Assembly: GCF_900240315.1 (NCBI RefSeq)
Contig: NZ_OEPZ01000003.1
Span: 1-64,000 of the forward strand
DNA length: 64,000 nt
DNA from: Dorea phocaeensis
Lineage (GTDB): Bacteria > Bacillota > Clostridia > Lachnospirales > Lachnospiraceae
Direction: 5' to 3'
The notes under the pieces were generated by a model. It was not told the origin of the DNA and did no database searches. It saw nothing but the letters and a program-made list of their open reading frames with translations. The position numbers and the translations under genes were made by a program. Shown in pieces: positions 24,229 through 33,918 of the stretch. Positions within the stretch are counted from its first letter, which is position 1. Every line of letters starts with the position of its first letter.

Positions 24229-25806
24229 TTATCTCTGTTCTGAAAAAATATCGTCAAAATTCCATTCGATTTCAATTTCATCCTGACTATGAACACGGAT
24301 CACCTTGATAACCTCACGCAGCTTCTCTGTATCGAACTTCTGAATTCCCAAGAAATCTTTTAGTTTTATTTTATCAGAAAGTTCATTTTGTTCAAGAAGC
24401 TTTTTACTATTCTTCGCATCTTCTATCTTTCGTTTTATTTCATCCAGCTGTACACTTATCTTTTCAGCTCTCTGCTTATACGAATCACGATCTATACGAC
24501 CATCTTTGTAATCATCATAGAGTTTCATCTTTTCCGAGGTCAACTGTCGGCTCTGTTTTTGCAATTCTGTAGTATTGATCTCTTTGTATTCACATTGTCT
24601 TTTGGAAGATACTTTCTTTCCTTTTTTCAACATTGACGCTGCATACTGACGGACAAGCCCAAGGATATTCTCCTCCATCGGTTCCCTACGAATCACCAGA
24701 CTTCGGCACACAGGATCACCATTGGTTCTGGCATCTGAACATTTCAGCAGATGCTCTGTTTCTTTTAACAGAGAATGCCCACAGTTGGCACATATCAGCA
24801 AGGCCGGCTGTTTTTTACGTCTTTCCAGAGTAAAATTGGTGCGTGATTCTGCAACACTTCTCTTCTTTTTCGGATGCATTTCATTTGCTTTTTCAAACAA
24901 TTCCCTGTCTATAATTGCCGTATGATGATTTTCCAGGCGAACCCATTCTGTTTCATCATTCAGAACTGCTTTATGGCCCGTATGCATACTGCAACGTGTT
25001 TTGCCCCAGATTCTGGTTCCAATATAAATCTCATCCCGGACGATTGCCGATACTGTCGTAGGGCTCCAGTGTTTCTTTTTGATCGTGTCAAACCTCTGGA
25101 ACTGCACCTGATCCCCTCTTGATAATTTCTGCTCATCACAAGTAGCAATCGCCTGTCTGTTCAATTCCCTTGTAATATCTGCAAAACTTGTTCCCTCCGC
25201 TGCCATCTGAAAAATCATTTTCACGACTTTTGCAGCCTCCGGATCAACTTCCAGCCTTCCATCTTTTCCTTTTTTATAGCCATATCTGGCATTTACCGGA
25301 AGACGTGTACCATTTTTTGTTCTCGTCTGCATTGCTGATGAAATTTTCTTGGACAAATCCAGGCTATACATATTGTATACCAGATTCTGCAATGCCACAT
25401 TCATTCCACCAGTCATTCCGCTGCTTGCTGCACTGTCATAGCTGTCATTAATCGAAATAAATCGAATCTGCAGAAGTGGAAAAATATATTCAATATAAAA
25501 TCCAACTTCCAGATAGTCTCTTCCGAATCTGGAAAAGTCTTTTACAACTACACAGCCGATTTCTCCACTTTTCATGTCATCCTGCAGCTGTTGAAATCCC
25601 TGCCGTTTAAAATGAGTACCGCTGACACCATCATCCACATATTCCAGGATATCTGCCTCATCTACACCCAGCTGATCAATCACAAATGATTTTAACAGAA
25701 TTCTCTGAGAAGTTACACTGTCGCTCTCTTTTTTAGCTCTGCCATCTACATTGTCATCTTCTGCGGATAAACGGATGTAAACAGCTGTTTTTCTATGATC
25801 TGTCAT
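24229..25806 (-). CDS. Large serine recombinase 1 of 3
   Basis: A 525-residue large serine recombinase: catalytic YIRLS near residue 12, the resolvase block CVVVKDFSRFGRDYLEVGFY, a recombinase domain (about 165-290), a zinc ribbon (CANCGHSLL near 342) and a C-terminal coiled coil (about 405-470). It overlaps recombinase 2 by ATGA, so the two are translationally coupled. It is the gene nearest the element end. It probably acts in integration or excision, perhaps jointly with the other two. Confidence 0.9.
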   Translation of the reverse strand: MTDHRKTAVYIRLSAEDDNVDGRAKKESDSVTSQRILLKSFVIDQLGVDEADILEYVDDGVSGTHFKRQGFQQLQDDMKSGEIGCVVVKDFSRFGRDYLEVGFYIEYIFPLLQIRFISINDSYDSAASSGMTGGMNVALQNLVYNMYSLDLSKKISSAMQTRTKNGTRLPVNARYGYKKGKDGRLEVDPEAAKVVKMIFQMAAEGTSFADITRELNRQAIATCDEQKLSRGDQVQFQRFDTIKKKHWSPTTVSAIVRDEIYIGTRIWGKTRCSMHTGHKAVLNDETEWVRLENHHTAIIDRELFEKANEMHPKKKRSVAESRTNFTLERRKKQPALLICANCGHSLLKETEHLLKCSDARTNGDPVCRSLVIRREPMEENILGLVRQYAASMLKKGKKVSSKRQCEYKEINTTELQKQSRQLTSEKMKLYDDYKDGRIDRDSYKQRAEKISVQLDEIKRKIEDAKNSKKLLEQNELSDKIKLKDFLGIQKFDTEKLREVIKVIRVHSQDEIEIEWNFDDIFSEQR

Positions 25807-27494
25807 CTTGACTGCGCCTCCTTCTCTTTCTTTAATTTCTGTAAATCTGCAAACTGATCGTCATATACCAGCTTGATCTCATAATCATACTTACCATGGA
25901 TAATAATTGAATCCACAAAGGCATCTGCCATTTCTTTTGTCAGCTTACGCTTTGACATATAAGTATGTATCACTTTTCCCCATCCTTCCTCGATATGATA
26001 ATCCTTGGAATACCGTACCTGTGCCGCCAATACTACATCCAGGCGGTTCTTGATGTTTTCTATTTCATTGGAATAGATACGGGAAAACTGCATGTATTCT
26101 TCTTCTGTAATCAGACGTTCCGAATAATCCTCATATAAATCAGATTTACGCTTGCTGATCCTGCTCAACTCCCGCCGAAGTTTCCCCACTTCCTTATCCA
26201 GAAGCAAATACTGTGTCTGGTTTCTGGAAGCAGAATTCATTTCACGGATCAGTTTCTCTGTATCCAATACGGCTTTCATATGTGACTGGATCAGGCGAAG
26301 GACGTCTTCATCCACGTATTCTTTTTTGACTCTGTGCCCCTTACACTGATTTCCTCCGGATTTATGGTTCGCATCTGCACCACAGATATAATAAAATGTC
26401 CCTGTTTTTTCTCTGGACAACACCATGCGGTTCCCACAACCCCCACACCTGATCTTGCCGGTATAGAAATTATGATTCCGAATGGCTCCATTATTCAGCT
26501 GATGCTTCTTTTTGTATGCTTCCGTAAATTCCCGGATTTTTTCCTGTACCTGCCGGAACAGTTCTTTATCAATAATTCCTTCGTGGGTATTCTCAGCATA
26601 GAGCCACTCACTCTCCGGTAGATTTCTCTGCTTGTTTCCTTGAAAAACACTCTGCTGATATTTTCCATATACAGAATCTCCGGTACAATGGACATCCTGA
26701 AGTACACGTTTCACTTCATAATTATTCCAAGGTTTGGATTCCGGTGAAGGCTTTTCGCCTGTTTTATAATATTCCCTCTGCAAAGTCGGGGAAAGGATAC
26801 CATCTGTATTCAGTCTTTTTGCAATATCGCTGTAGCTGCATCCATCCATATACATAGTAAAAATTTCTCGTAAATGTCCGGCAGCCTCCTCGTCAACTAC
26901 CAGCTGGTGTCTGTCCTGTTCTGATTTCCTGTATCCATAAGGTTCCCATGCACCAGTAAATTTTCCTTCTTTCCACAGGGCTTTTTTGGCACTGCTGCTC
27001 TTTTTTGCAAGGTCTTTGGAATAAAACTCATTGATGATATTTTTTAAGGGAACTGTCAGATCCACTCCCTCACGGAAAGAATCAAAGTCATCCGTCACAG
27101 CAAGAAACCGCACATGAAAAAACGGAAATACACGCTCAATATAATTACTTGTCTCTACATAATTCCTTCCAAGTCTGGATAGATCCTTTACAATCACACA
27201 GTTAATTTTTCCATGCTTGATATCTTCCATCATCTGCGTAAAACCAGGACGGTCGAAATTTGTACCAGAATAATCAGAATCCTTATATATTTCTGCAACT
27301 GCGATGTCTTCCGTATCTGCCACAAAGTTTTTCATCAGTTCCACCTGGGTTTCTATCGTTCCTCTTTCTAAGGTTTCTTCTGTTTCCATTGAAATTCTGG
27401 CATACAATCCTGCCCGGAACGGTCTGCTCACCTCTGTCTGGACGGTTGCACTGCTGACTACTTCCGGAATGTTTTTCCTGCTCTTTCGTGCCAT
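25803..27494 (-). CDS. Large serine recombinase 2 of 3
   Basis: The start at 27494 (MARKSRKN) follows AAAGGAGG; an upstream TTG is less likely. About 563 residues: catalytic LYARIS near 32, a CVIVKDLSRLGRNYVETSNY block, a zinc ribbon (CGGCGNRMV near 350, later QCKGHRV), and a long C-terminal coiled coil. It begins one base after recombinase 3 stops and overlaps recombinase 1 by four bases, so all three are made from one transcript. It differs clearly in sequence from its neighbours, suggesting distinct roles. Confidence 0.9.
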   Translation of the reverse strand: MARKSRKNIPEVVSSATVQTEVSRPFRAGLYARISMETEETLERGTIETQVELMKNFVADTEDIAVAEIYKDSDYSGTNFDRPGFTQMMEDIKHGKINCVIVKDLSRLGRNYVETSNYIERVFPFFHVRFLAVTDDFDSFREGVDLTVPLKNIINEFYSKDLAKKSSSAKKALWKEGKFTGAWEPYGYRKSEQDRHQLVVDEEAAGHLREIFTMYMDGCSYSDIAKRLNTDGILSPTLQREYYKTGEKPSPESKPWNNYEVKRVLQDVHCTGDSVYGKYQQSVFQGNKQRNLPESEWLYAENTHEGIIDKELFRQVQEKIREFTEAYKKKHQLNNGAIRNHNFYTGKIRCGGCGNRMVLSREKTGTFYYICGADANHKSGGNQCKGHRVKKEYVDEDVLRLIQSHMKAVLDTEKLIREMNSASRNQTQYLLLDKEVGKLRRELSRISKRKSDLYEDYSERLITEEEYMQFSRIYSNEIENIKNRLDVVLAAQVRYSKDYHIEEGWGKVIHTYMSKRKLTKEMADAFVDSIIIHGKYDYEIKLVYDDQFADLQKLKKEKEAQSR

Positions 27495-27495
27495 T

Positions 27496-29187
27496 TTATA
27501 CAACCTCCTTTACATTGACCTGCAGATTGTTATCATCATCTATTACCATATCAACTCCCATAGCAGGTAATTGATTCAGCAATGTCTGATAACAATCATC
27601 AAAATCAAAAGTGATCTCTATATTCTTTTTATCATATACTCTGATTTGCCTGATCAGTTCTACCACCACAGTGCGGGACAGTTCTTCAATATCCTGATAT
27701 TTCACAAAATAATCCAGCCAGGTATTGGCTTTGTCTGCTTTTTCCAGCTCGTTATCCATTTCTTTCTGGATCGCACGGATACTCTCTTCCGCATTTCTAA
27801 GCCGCTTTCCATATGCTGCATGAAGCTCTACATAGTCTTCTTTTGATACAATGCCCTCTTTCATATCCGAATAGAGCATCATCCGTAACTCCTTACAGCG
27901 TTCTTTCTCCTGCTTTTTCTTCTCCAGCCTGTCCTGCAGCTTTTTCATATTGATCTCCTGAAATGGCACAGTACCGATAAATTCCAGGACTCTTTTCAGG
28001 TGCAGGATATTCTGGATATGCTGTTTCAACATCACTAATACGGCATCTTCCAGATCCTTTTCCGGTATTCTATGACTGGAACAGCGTTTTGTTTCTTTAT
28101 TTGTGGAACATAGATAATAAGCATATTTTTTTCCTGCCACAGTAGAAACCTTTCTTGTCATAGGTGCTCCACAATCCGCACATACAGCAATTCCGGATAA
28201 CAGATATACCTGCTTTTGGTCAGGTGAAGTACGTGTATCCATGCCAAGAAGCCTCTGAACAATTTCAAAATCACGGTCACTCACCAGAGGTTCATGATTT
28301 TTCTCAATCCGGATCCAGTCATCTTCCGGTTTCACATAAGTCTGCTTCACTTTATGGTTTGGAGTTGTCCTTTTTCCCTGTACAAGGTTTCCGATATAAA
28401 CCTCGTTTTCCAGTATCCTGCGGACCGTAACGGAACTCCAAAGTGCCTGTTCTTTCTGCCGGAAACCTGTTTCATAACGACTGCCGCTGCTTATTTTATA
28501 CTCAAATGGGGAAAGAATACCCAGTTCATTTAAACGATTAGCGATCGCATCCTGACTCATTCCCTGCAGCTTCATCTTAAAAATATCCTGTACTACACCG
28601 CCCGCCGATGGATCAATCTCTAATTTATGCTTATCTGTCTTTGTCTTCCTGTATCCAAATGCTACAAACGGAGTCACGCACTCGCCTTTTTTCCTCTTAA
28701 TCTCAAGATTACTCCTGATCTTAATAGAAATATCACGACAATAAGCATCGTTGATTAAATTTTTAAATGGGATAATGATTTCGTCTGCCTGATTCTTTCC
28801 CTTAAGACTGTCATAATTATCATTGATGGCAATAAAACGCACACCAAGAGCCGGGAATAATCTCTCGATATACTTCCCGGAATCAATATATTCCCTTCCA
28901 AATCGTGATAAATCTTTTACCACTACGCAGTCTACAATCCCATGCCGGATATCTTCCAGCATTGCCTGGAATGCAGGGCGCTCAAAATTAGAGCCTGAGT
29001 AGCCATCATCAACTCGGACTGAAACAACTTCAATATCTTTTTTGTCTTTCAGGAAATCCAGAATCAAAGCTTTCTGGTTAGAAATGCTGTTACTTTCCAG
29101 TTTTGCTGAACTGGAAATATCGCCATCTTCTTTAGATAATCTGACATAGATGGCGGCATGATAGATTTTGTTGATATTCTGATACAT
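27496..29187 (-). CDS. Large serine recombinase 3 of 3
   Basis: A 563-residue recombinase with catalytic YVRLS near 15, a CVVVKDLSRFGREYIDSGKY block, a recombinase domain with a YGYRK-type hinge (FGYRKTKTDKH), a zinc ribbon (CADCGAPMT near 333) and a coiled-coil tail. It is first in the three-gene operon and has an AGGAGG site seven bases before its ATG. The intact catalytic residues suggest activity. Confidence 0.9.
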   Translation of the reverse strand: MYQNINKIYHAAIYVRLSKEDGDISSSAKLESNSISNQKALILDFLKDKKDIEVVSVRVDDGYSGSNFERPAFQAMLEDIRHGIVDCVVVKDLSRFGREYIDSGKYIERLFPALGVRFIAINDNYDSLKGKNQADEIIIPFKNLINDAYCRDISIKIRSNLEIKRKKGECVTPFVAFGYRKTKTDKHKLEIDPSAGGVVQDIFKMKLQGMSQDAIANRLNELGILSPFEYKISSGSRYETGFRQKEQALWSSVTVRRILENEVYIGNLVQGKRTTPNHKVKQTYVKPEDDWIRIEKNHEPLVSDRDFEIVQRLLGMDTRTSPDQKQVYLLSGIAVCADCGAPMTRKVSTVAGKKYAYYLCSTNKETKRCSSHRIPEKDLEDAVLVMLKQHIQNILHLKRVLEFIGTVPFQEINMKKLQDRLEKKKQEKERCKELRMMLYSDMKEGIVSKEDYVELHAAYGKRLRNAEESIRAIQKEMDNELEKADKANTWLDYFVKYQDIEELSRTVVVELIRQIRVYDKKNIEITFDFDDCYQTLLNQLPAMGVDMVIDDDNNLQVNVKEVV

Positions 29188-29295
29188 ATCTTACCTCCTT
29201 TTATTACGTCAGAAAATCCATGTAATAAAAGGGGGCTGCATAATTTGTCCTTACCGACATTCTAACACAGTCCCCTCAATTTTACCAGTACTTTT

Positions 29296-29544
29296 TCAGA
29301 CACTCAGAAGCATATTCTCAAATGCCTGCTCCATAGATATACCGTTATTTGCAAATCTGACTTTTACTTTCATATTACCGATCCGGACCAGATAAGGATT
29401 TCCTACTTTATTCAGAAAAATATCTCTCCGTTCCTGAAGCGATTTATTTCTGTCTGTTTTTATCATCCGTAGATCAGTCATTTCATTGATATCCACATCA
29501 CTGAAATCCTGATCCAGATAATTTCTATATTCCTCTGCTGTCAT
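29296..29544 (-). CDS. Small conserved protein (DUF6870-like)
   Basis: An 82-residue acidic protein (MTAEEYRNYLDQDFSDVDINEM...) with a central ERRDIFLNKVGNPYLVRIGN motif, a pattern found beside serine-recombinase modules of clostridial elements. It overlaps the MazF-like gene by 20 bases and has its own GGAGGGAG site. It might be the partner of the toxin-like protein, but the order toxin-then-partner is unusual. Family name given from memory. Confidence 0.6.
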   Translation of the reverse strand: MTAEEYRNYLDQDFSDVDINEMTDLRMIKTDRNKSLQERRDIFLNKVGNPYLVRIGNMKVKVRFANNGISMEQAFENMLLSV

Positions 29545-29905
29545 GCCCTTCTCCCTCCATTCCCATCTGAATCCGTACTGCTTTCAGTACCCGATCCAGG
29601 CTCCACTTGTTCACTCTTCCGCATTTCTCAATAATACATTTCGTAGAAATGCTCATAACCTGTTCAGCCAGTGCCAGGCTTCCTTTTCGGATTCCTGTCA
29701 TATCATATTTGCTGATAAATACATGTGTTGGCAAATACCGTTTCTTATATATTCTTGATGTCAGCGGAACTACCGTTATGACTGAACTGTATGTATTGGC
29801 TTTATTATTGCTCACTACGATCACCGGTCTTACACCACCCTGAACAGATGTTGTAGGAAACATACCGAGATCTGCCCATAAAATATCTCCTCTGCGGATT
29901 GTCAT
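29525..29905 (-). CDS. PemK/MazF-type toxin-like protein
   Basis: The ATG at 29905 follows GGAGAGAGG. The 126-residue product has the PemK/MazF fold signature: RRGDILWADLG, GVRPVIVVSNNKAN, TVVPLTSR and GSLALAEQVMSIS. MazF proteins are ribonucleases that cut single-stranded RNA. Here it is the first of two overlapping genes just upstream of the recombinase operon. The role could be element addiction or regulation; activity is not shown by sequence alone. Confidence 0.85.
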   Translation of the reverse strand: MTIRRGDILWADLGMFPTTSVQGGVRPVIVVSNNKANTYSSVITVVPLTSRIYKKRYLPTHVFISKYDMTGIRKGSLALAEQVMSISTKCIIEKCGRVNKWSLDRVLKAVRIQMGMEGEGHDSRGI

Positions 29906-30485
29906 TTGTCCTCTCTCCAATCTATTATTTTTATTTGTAAAGCATCCATAGCGCTATATTGGCTCCACAGGAATACGGCAGAGTTTCTTTCCCATAAGGA
30001 AAGCTCTGCCGCATAACCTCTATAGCCAATTTGATTATTAAACAGTGCTCGCTCGATTCTATTTATCCTCGATACCCCGAATCGTTACTCCCGCATATGC
30101 AGGAAGGGAATAATAACCTGCCCGGATGCATACTCCGGACCACAACCCGGAAACTCTCGTTTCCAGGCTCCAGCAGTTCATAGGTTTACCAGTTACAGAC
30201 TTCTCAGGATCTGCAAGTGTATCGCATCTCATACATATCATCGCATCACCAGCCTGCCAGCTGGCTTCGGTCAGTGCTTTTTCGCAGCATTACGGACTGA
30301 ACTAAAAATCTTGGTTTTGTCTTATAATCCTATAGCGTCATCTTCCTCGTGCTCTCTGCATGAAATGTCACGTCAGTTATTATTGGATATTCAGTTATCA
30401 TGGTTCATTTTAGGAAGTCATTTAACTTCCTCTAATTACTAAAGTCAAATGACTTTGGCAGATGCAAAAGATTTTGAAAAATTTT
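29906..30485. ncRNA. Structured non-coding region, possible RNA
   Basis: This 580-base gap has no supported gene (a 60-codon Cys-rich leftward frame at 30059 lacks a binding site). It has a long hairpin: outer arms ATTGGCT (29958-29964) and AGCCAAT (30024-30030), inner arms CGGCAGAGTTTCTTTCC (29976-29992) and GGAAAGCTCTGCCG (29998-30011). There are also two palindromes, at 30412-30431 (AGGAAGT-N6-ACTTCCT) and 30441-30456 (AAAGTCA-AA-TGACTTT). It may be a regulatory RNA or leader of the leftward operon. Confidence 0.4.
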
Positions 30486-30959
30486 TTAAAAAAATTTATT
30501 CATATACATTTCACGCATTTTATTAAGAATGGATTTCAGCTTGTATGACAGCATCTGTCTGGAAATCCCCATAATTTCCGCCATCTGTGTCTGTGTCTTG
30601 TTTTCAAAGAAAATGCCATAAATAATCATGCGTTCCTCTGAGTTCAGCTGATTGATTACTTTGTGAATATCCTGCTGTTCCATTTTTGTCAGTACACAGT
30701 GCTCCACATCACAGTTCAGATCTGGAAAATCCTCAATCATGAAACCTTCTCCATCAATAGACTGACCGCTGTAAGGTACTTCTCTCAGCATCTTATCCAC
30801 GACTTCCCCCAGCTCGTTCTTAATCTCAACTTTTTTTGCCTTGCTGCTTCTGTAAAAATTGTTCATCGCATACGCAACTTCTTTTGTAATCTCGATCATT
30901 TCTCCATCAATATTTGCGTAATACTTTCCTTCGTAAAAATATGGGTGTTCAATATACAT
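30486..30959 (-). CDS. Sigma-70 region 4-like regulator of the element
   Basis: The start at 30959 (MYIEHPYFYEGKYY) has AGGAG eight bases upstream. The 157-residue protein ends in a sigma region 4/HTH segment (LNSEERMIIYGIFFENKTQT, then QMAEIMGISRQMLSYKLKS). The N-terminal part, starting with GEMIEITKEVAYAMNNFYR, matches small sigma-like proteins of clostridial elements. It may drive transcription of the recombinase block downstream. Confidence 0.75.
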   Translation of the reverse strand: MYIEHPYFYEGKYYANIDGEMIEITKEVAYAMNNFYRSSKAKKVEIKNELGEVVDKMLREVPYSGQSIDGEGFMIEDFPDLNCDVEHCVLTKMEQQDIHKVINQLNSEERMIIYGIFFENKTQTQMAEIMGISRQMLSYKLKSILNKMREMYMNKFF

Positions 30960-31094
30960 ATCCGTTTCTCCTGAATTTGAAATCTTGTTGCTCGTTTCAA
31001 ATCCAGAAGGCGGACCTCTGTTTAGGATCATGCCTGCTCCGCCTTTATCCTGCCGGGATATGCCCGCAGTTATTGGCTGAGAAATTCAGGCACG

Positions 31095-31136
31095 AAAAAA
31101 AGCCCCAGTAGTTTTTTCTTAACTACTGAGGCTTTC
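31095..31136 (-). terminator. Rho-independent terminator
   Basis: AAGCCCCAGTAGTT and AACTACTGAGGCTT pair with one mismatch. Seven T follow on the minus strand, marking the end of the 31286-31935 unit. Confidence 0.8.
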
Positions 31137-31285
31137 GTCTCTTTCTTGTATTCAGTTATCTATGCCTTCTTTCATCAGCATAATCATTGTATCAGGATAA
31201 AGTTCACAAAGTATCCGCAATATATTCCCATAAGTTCATGTCATTATTGAAATCGTACATATTTCAGTATAAAAAGTTCACTGTA

Positions 31286-31717
31286 TTATTCTTCTACTTC
31301 TTTTCCATCTATATATAGTTGAAATTTATCAGGATGATTGACAACATCATAGTCCTTTCCATATTCTACAGTTCTGTATTCGGCTGTCATTACCGATTCC
31401 CCATCTTCAATATCCTCTTTCCATAAATAGATGTTCATATCAAGACTCGTCGCATATCCCCTGTCTGTGGAGAATTTTGTCGAATGAAAAGAATCATCCT
31501 TGTACATCTGCAAAAGCTCTCTTGCAAACGCTTCTCTATCCTCAATATTTTCCCGGTTAGCGATTACGGTTAGATTTTCATCCCGATTTACGGAAAATGT
31601 TCCTACCACATCCGGTTCACCTTCCTTATGACTTGATTCGGGTTTCCCATAAATACTTCCTGCAGCAATTATCAAGATGACTGCCCCTGAGATCACTGCA
31701 ATTATCTTTTTCTTCAT
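31286..31717 (-). CDS. Exported or membrane-anchored hypothetical protein
   Basis: 143 residues with a basic start and one hydrophobic helix (KKKIIAVISGAVILIIAAGSIYG, residues 2-24). This is a signal or anchor sequence without a lipobox cysteine. A soluble, acidic domain follows. It overlaps the upstream small gene by ATGA. No family recognised. Confidence 0.65.
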   Translation of the reverse strand: MKKKIIAVISGAVILIIAAGSIYGKPESSHKEGEPDVVGTFSVNRDENLTVIANRENIEDREAFARELLQMYKDDSFHSTKFSTDRGYATSLDMNIYLWKEDIEDGESVMTAEYRTVEYGKDYDVVNHPDKFQLYIDGKEVEE

Positions 31718-31935
31718 ATTTTTATTTTCCTTTTAGTTTTTTTTACTGCGTAATTGATTACTTCTTCCGGTGTAGGTCTTTCTCCTTTAAGTGTCATTTT
31801 CTTCCATTCTTCCTGCACGGCCGGATCAGGATTATCAAATCCTGTATCTATGGCTATCTGCATTTCTCTGCGTACTTCTTCTGGTGTCGTATTGTACTTT
31901 TCTGCAATCTTCTCATAAATATTTTTTTCTCTCAT
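31714..31935 (-). CDS. Small conserved clostridial protein
   Basis: A 73-residue protein with IAEKYNTTPEEVRREMQIAI followed by a DNPDPAVQEEW segment and a basic tail. This pattern belongs to short proteins common in Clostridia, sometimes labelled Spo0A-like in databases without functional proof. It is coupled to the downstream exported protein by a four-base overlap. Confidence 0.6.
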   Translation of the reverse strand: MREKNIYEKIAEKYNTTPEEVRREMQIAIDTGFDNPDPAVQEEWKKMTLKGERPTPEEVINYAVKKTKRKIKI

Positions 31936-32090
31936 TTACCCGCCCTCCAGTTTCAAAGAATTATTTATAGTTCTTTAGAACTACTATATCATGATTATCA
32001 CTATGAAAAAAGATTTTTTCACAAACGAATCCATAAAAAAGAATAAAAAAAAGAAGAGCTTAATGCCCTTCGATTTCAATGCCTATTTCA

Positions 32091-32405
32091 TTAGTCTACC
32101 AAAGCTCTGACCGCATTTAAAATTCTTTTCTGCTCGTCCTTTGGCAATTTTTCTATCATATCAGATAATTCATTAGTAACACCTGTGACAGAATGTGTCA
32201 CAACATCTATCAGTAGCGCATCAGCCGATACATCAAGTGCATTGGCAATTGCTACAAAGGTATCCAACTTTGTTACTTTCAGTCCTCTTTCTATCACACT
32301 GACATGTGTTGTACTTAAATTTACCAGCGCCGCCAGTTCTTCCTGTGTAAGATTTTTTGCTTCTCTTGCTGCTTTAATTCGCTGACCAACCGCTTTTAAA
32401 TCCAT
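32091..32405 (-). CDS. XRE-family transcriptional regulator
   Basis: About 104 residues from the ATG at 32405, which follows AAGGAGG. The N-terminal HTH_XRE domain is clear (LTQEELAALVNLSTTHVSVI, about residues 20-39); the C-terminal third is helical with MIEKLPKDEQKRIL. It likely represses its own or neighbouring promoters in the element. An in-frame upstream extension to 32516 is probably untranslated. Confidence 0.8.
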   Translation of the reverse strand: MDLKAVGQRIKAAREAKNLTQEELAALVNLSTTHVSVIERGLKVTKLDTFVAIANALDVSADALLIDVVTHSVTGVTNELSDMIEKLPKDEQKRILNAVRALVD

Positions 32406-32536
32406 CATAGCACCTCCTTCAGAACGATAATTCGGTCTAAAATTAGTATACTGATGGATAATTGAAAGATACAGAATCCGCAAATCAAGTTGTAGTTCTA
32501 TAGAACTAATTTTCATTTTTTATACATGCAACACAC

Positions 32537-32574
32537 AAAAAAGCCACCAGAAGAATTAGTATCCTCTGGTAGCT
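32537..32574 (-). terminator. Rho-independent terminator
   Basis: AGCCACCAGA pairs with TCTGGTAGCT, with a run of six T on the minus strand. It follows the leftward Rpn-type gene. Confidence 0.75.
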
Positions 32575-32594
32575 CCATTAAAATTTATCATTTG

Positions 32595-33434
32595 TTAATG
32601 TGCAACACTCATGCTCTCATCAATCCATTTCTGCACCATTTGAACACTCACATTAAGATAGTGGGCTATTTTATCAACTTTCATTCCATCCGCAGCCATG
32701 GATAATGCTGAGGCTTTTGCTTTTTTCAGCTCACCACTTTCAATACCTTCACTATAAATCTGTTCCATCTCACGGCACATGAATTCCACCCCTTTCTGTG
32801 TTTCCTTCAATTCGTATACTCTGTCAGCAAGTATCTTACTGTGCATATCTTCTGCATTCTTACAGTGAAGATCATGCATCAGTCTGCCTAATTCTGTATC
32901 CTCTTGTTTCTTAGAATTTACATAGATAATATGAGCTTCATCCTTAAAATTCTCACTGACTTCTTCGATTTTCCTGTCTATATGATAAATCGGAAGTCCG
33001 TATCCAAGTGCATCGTCTCTGGTGATAAAAATCACGTAGCTTTCCGGAAGGTCATCAAAATCCTGTCCTGGATTTAATGTGTTCATATCCATCAGACCAC
33101 TATGATACCTTGCTCTTTTGGGAGATGCCCCTTCGTTGTCCTGTTGGATTTCTACATCCATCTGCTTGCCTTCAGAATCTCTGGCAACACAGTCCAGAAT
33201 AGCTGAACGCCCCTGCAAATTCTTATAGTCTTTCTGCAGAACTTGATCAATCACTTTCAGATCCTTTTTATTCATAATTACCTGCAGAACATATTCTGTA
33301 CATTCCCGTTTCTTGAATACATTCCGCATAAACACATCGCTCATGATGGTAAGGTCTTTTAAGATACCCTTGTATCTTTCGTAACGTGTTTCCAATTCTT
33401 CTGTTTTCACGATTTCTTCTTTCGCCACGTCCAT
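32595..33434 (-). CDS. Rpn-family recombination-promoting nuclease/putative transposase
   Basis: About 279 residues from the ATG at 33434, with GGAGG five bases upstream. The N-terminal PD-(D/E)XK nuclease core is visible: DVFMRNVFKKRECTEYVLQV, LQGRSAILDCVARDSEGKQM, DVEIQ. A C-terminal HTH-like tail (KIAHYLNVSVQMVQKWI) follows. Rpn proteins are DNA endonucleases that raise RecA-independent recombination in E. coli, and many are annotated as transposases. It is a single gene with its own terminator. Confidence 0.85.
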   Translation of the reverse strand: MDVAKEEIVKTEELETRYERYKGILKDLTIMSDVFMRNVFKKRECTEYVLQVIMNKKDLKVIDQVLQKDYKNLQGRSAILDCVARDSEGKQMDVEIQQDNEGASPKRARYHSGLMDMNTLNPGQDFDDLPESYVIFITRDDALGYGLPIYHIDRKIEEVSENFKDEAHIIYVNSKKQEDTELGRLMHDLHCKNAEDMHSKILADRVYELKETQKGVEFMCREMEQIYSEGIESGELKKAKASALSMAADGMKVDKIAHYLNVSVQMVQKWIDESMSVAH

Positions 33435-33537
33435 TCTCGCCTCCATTCTTTGCTATGTCAGGATAGGTTCCTAAATGTCTCCTATCCCAATTTCATCTTA
33501 ACATCAAAATCAGCTTTTCACAAGCCACTATTTTATC

Positions 33538-33918
33538 CTACACCACTTGAAAACAATAATTTCCAATCAGTTTCATCCAACTATTATATTTATTCTTTTC
33601 ACACACCTTTCGGCAAATTTCATTTTCCATCAATACACAGAACATCTTATCATAATCAAATGCCCAAACAGCACCATTCACATGGTTTTCCACTGCTTTC
33701 TGATCTATGCTTTTCAAGCGTGTGACCATTTTCTCAATTTCTCCATTTCCCAAGTTACCGATATTTTTGCAGATAAACCGAAAGAAATTCAACGTTGCAT
33801 ATTCGTCATGCCAATGGAACTCTTCTGGATTGTTTTTAATTTTACTGACTCGCTGCTGTTCTTTGATTATCTGAGCAGCTACACCTTTCATCGAATCTTC
33901 GTATCTCATATTATTCAC
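33538..33918 (-). CDS. Hypothetical element protein
   Basis: About 126 residues, soluble, with a FHWHDEYATLNFFRFICKNI segment and no recognised domain. It begins at GTG 33918 or ATG 33909, right after the upstream stop, so the two genes form one unit. Such pairs occur in clostridial integrative elements. Function unknown. Confidence 0.6.
   Translation of the reverse strand: MNNMRYEDSMKGVAAQIIKEQQRVSKIKNNPEEFHWHDEYATLNFFRFICKNIGNLGNGEIEKMVTRLKSIDQKAVENHVNGAVWAFDYDKMFCVLMENEICRKVCEKNKYNSWMKLIGNYCFQVV

Noticed and set aside
30059-30241. A 60-codon Cys-containing leftward ORF
   Set aside because: No ribosome binding site; it coincides with a hairpin-rich non-coding stretch.
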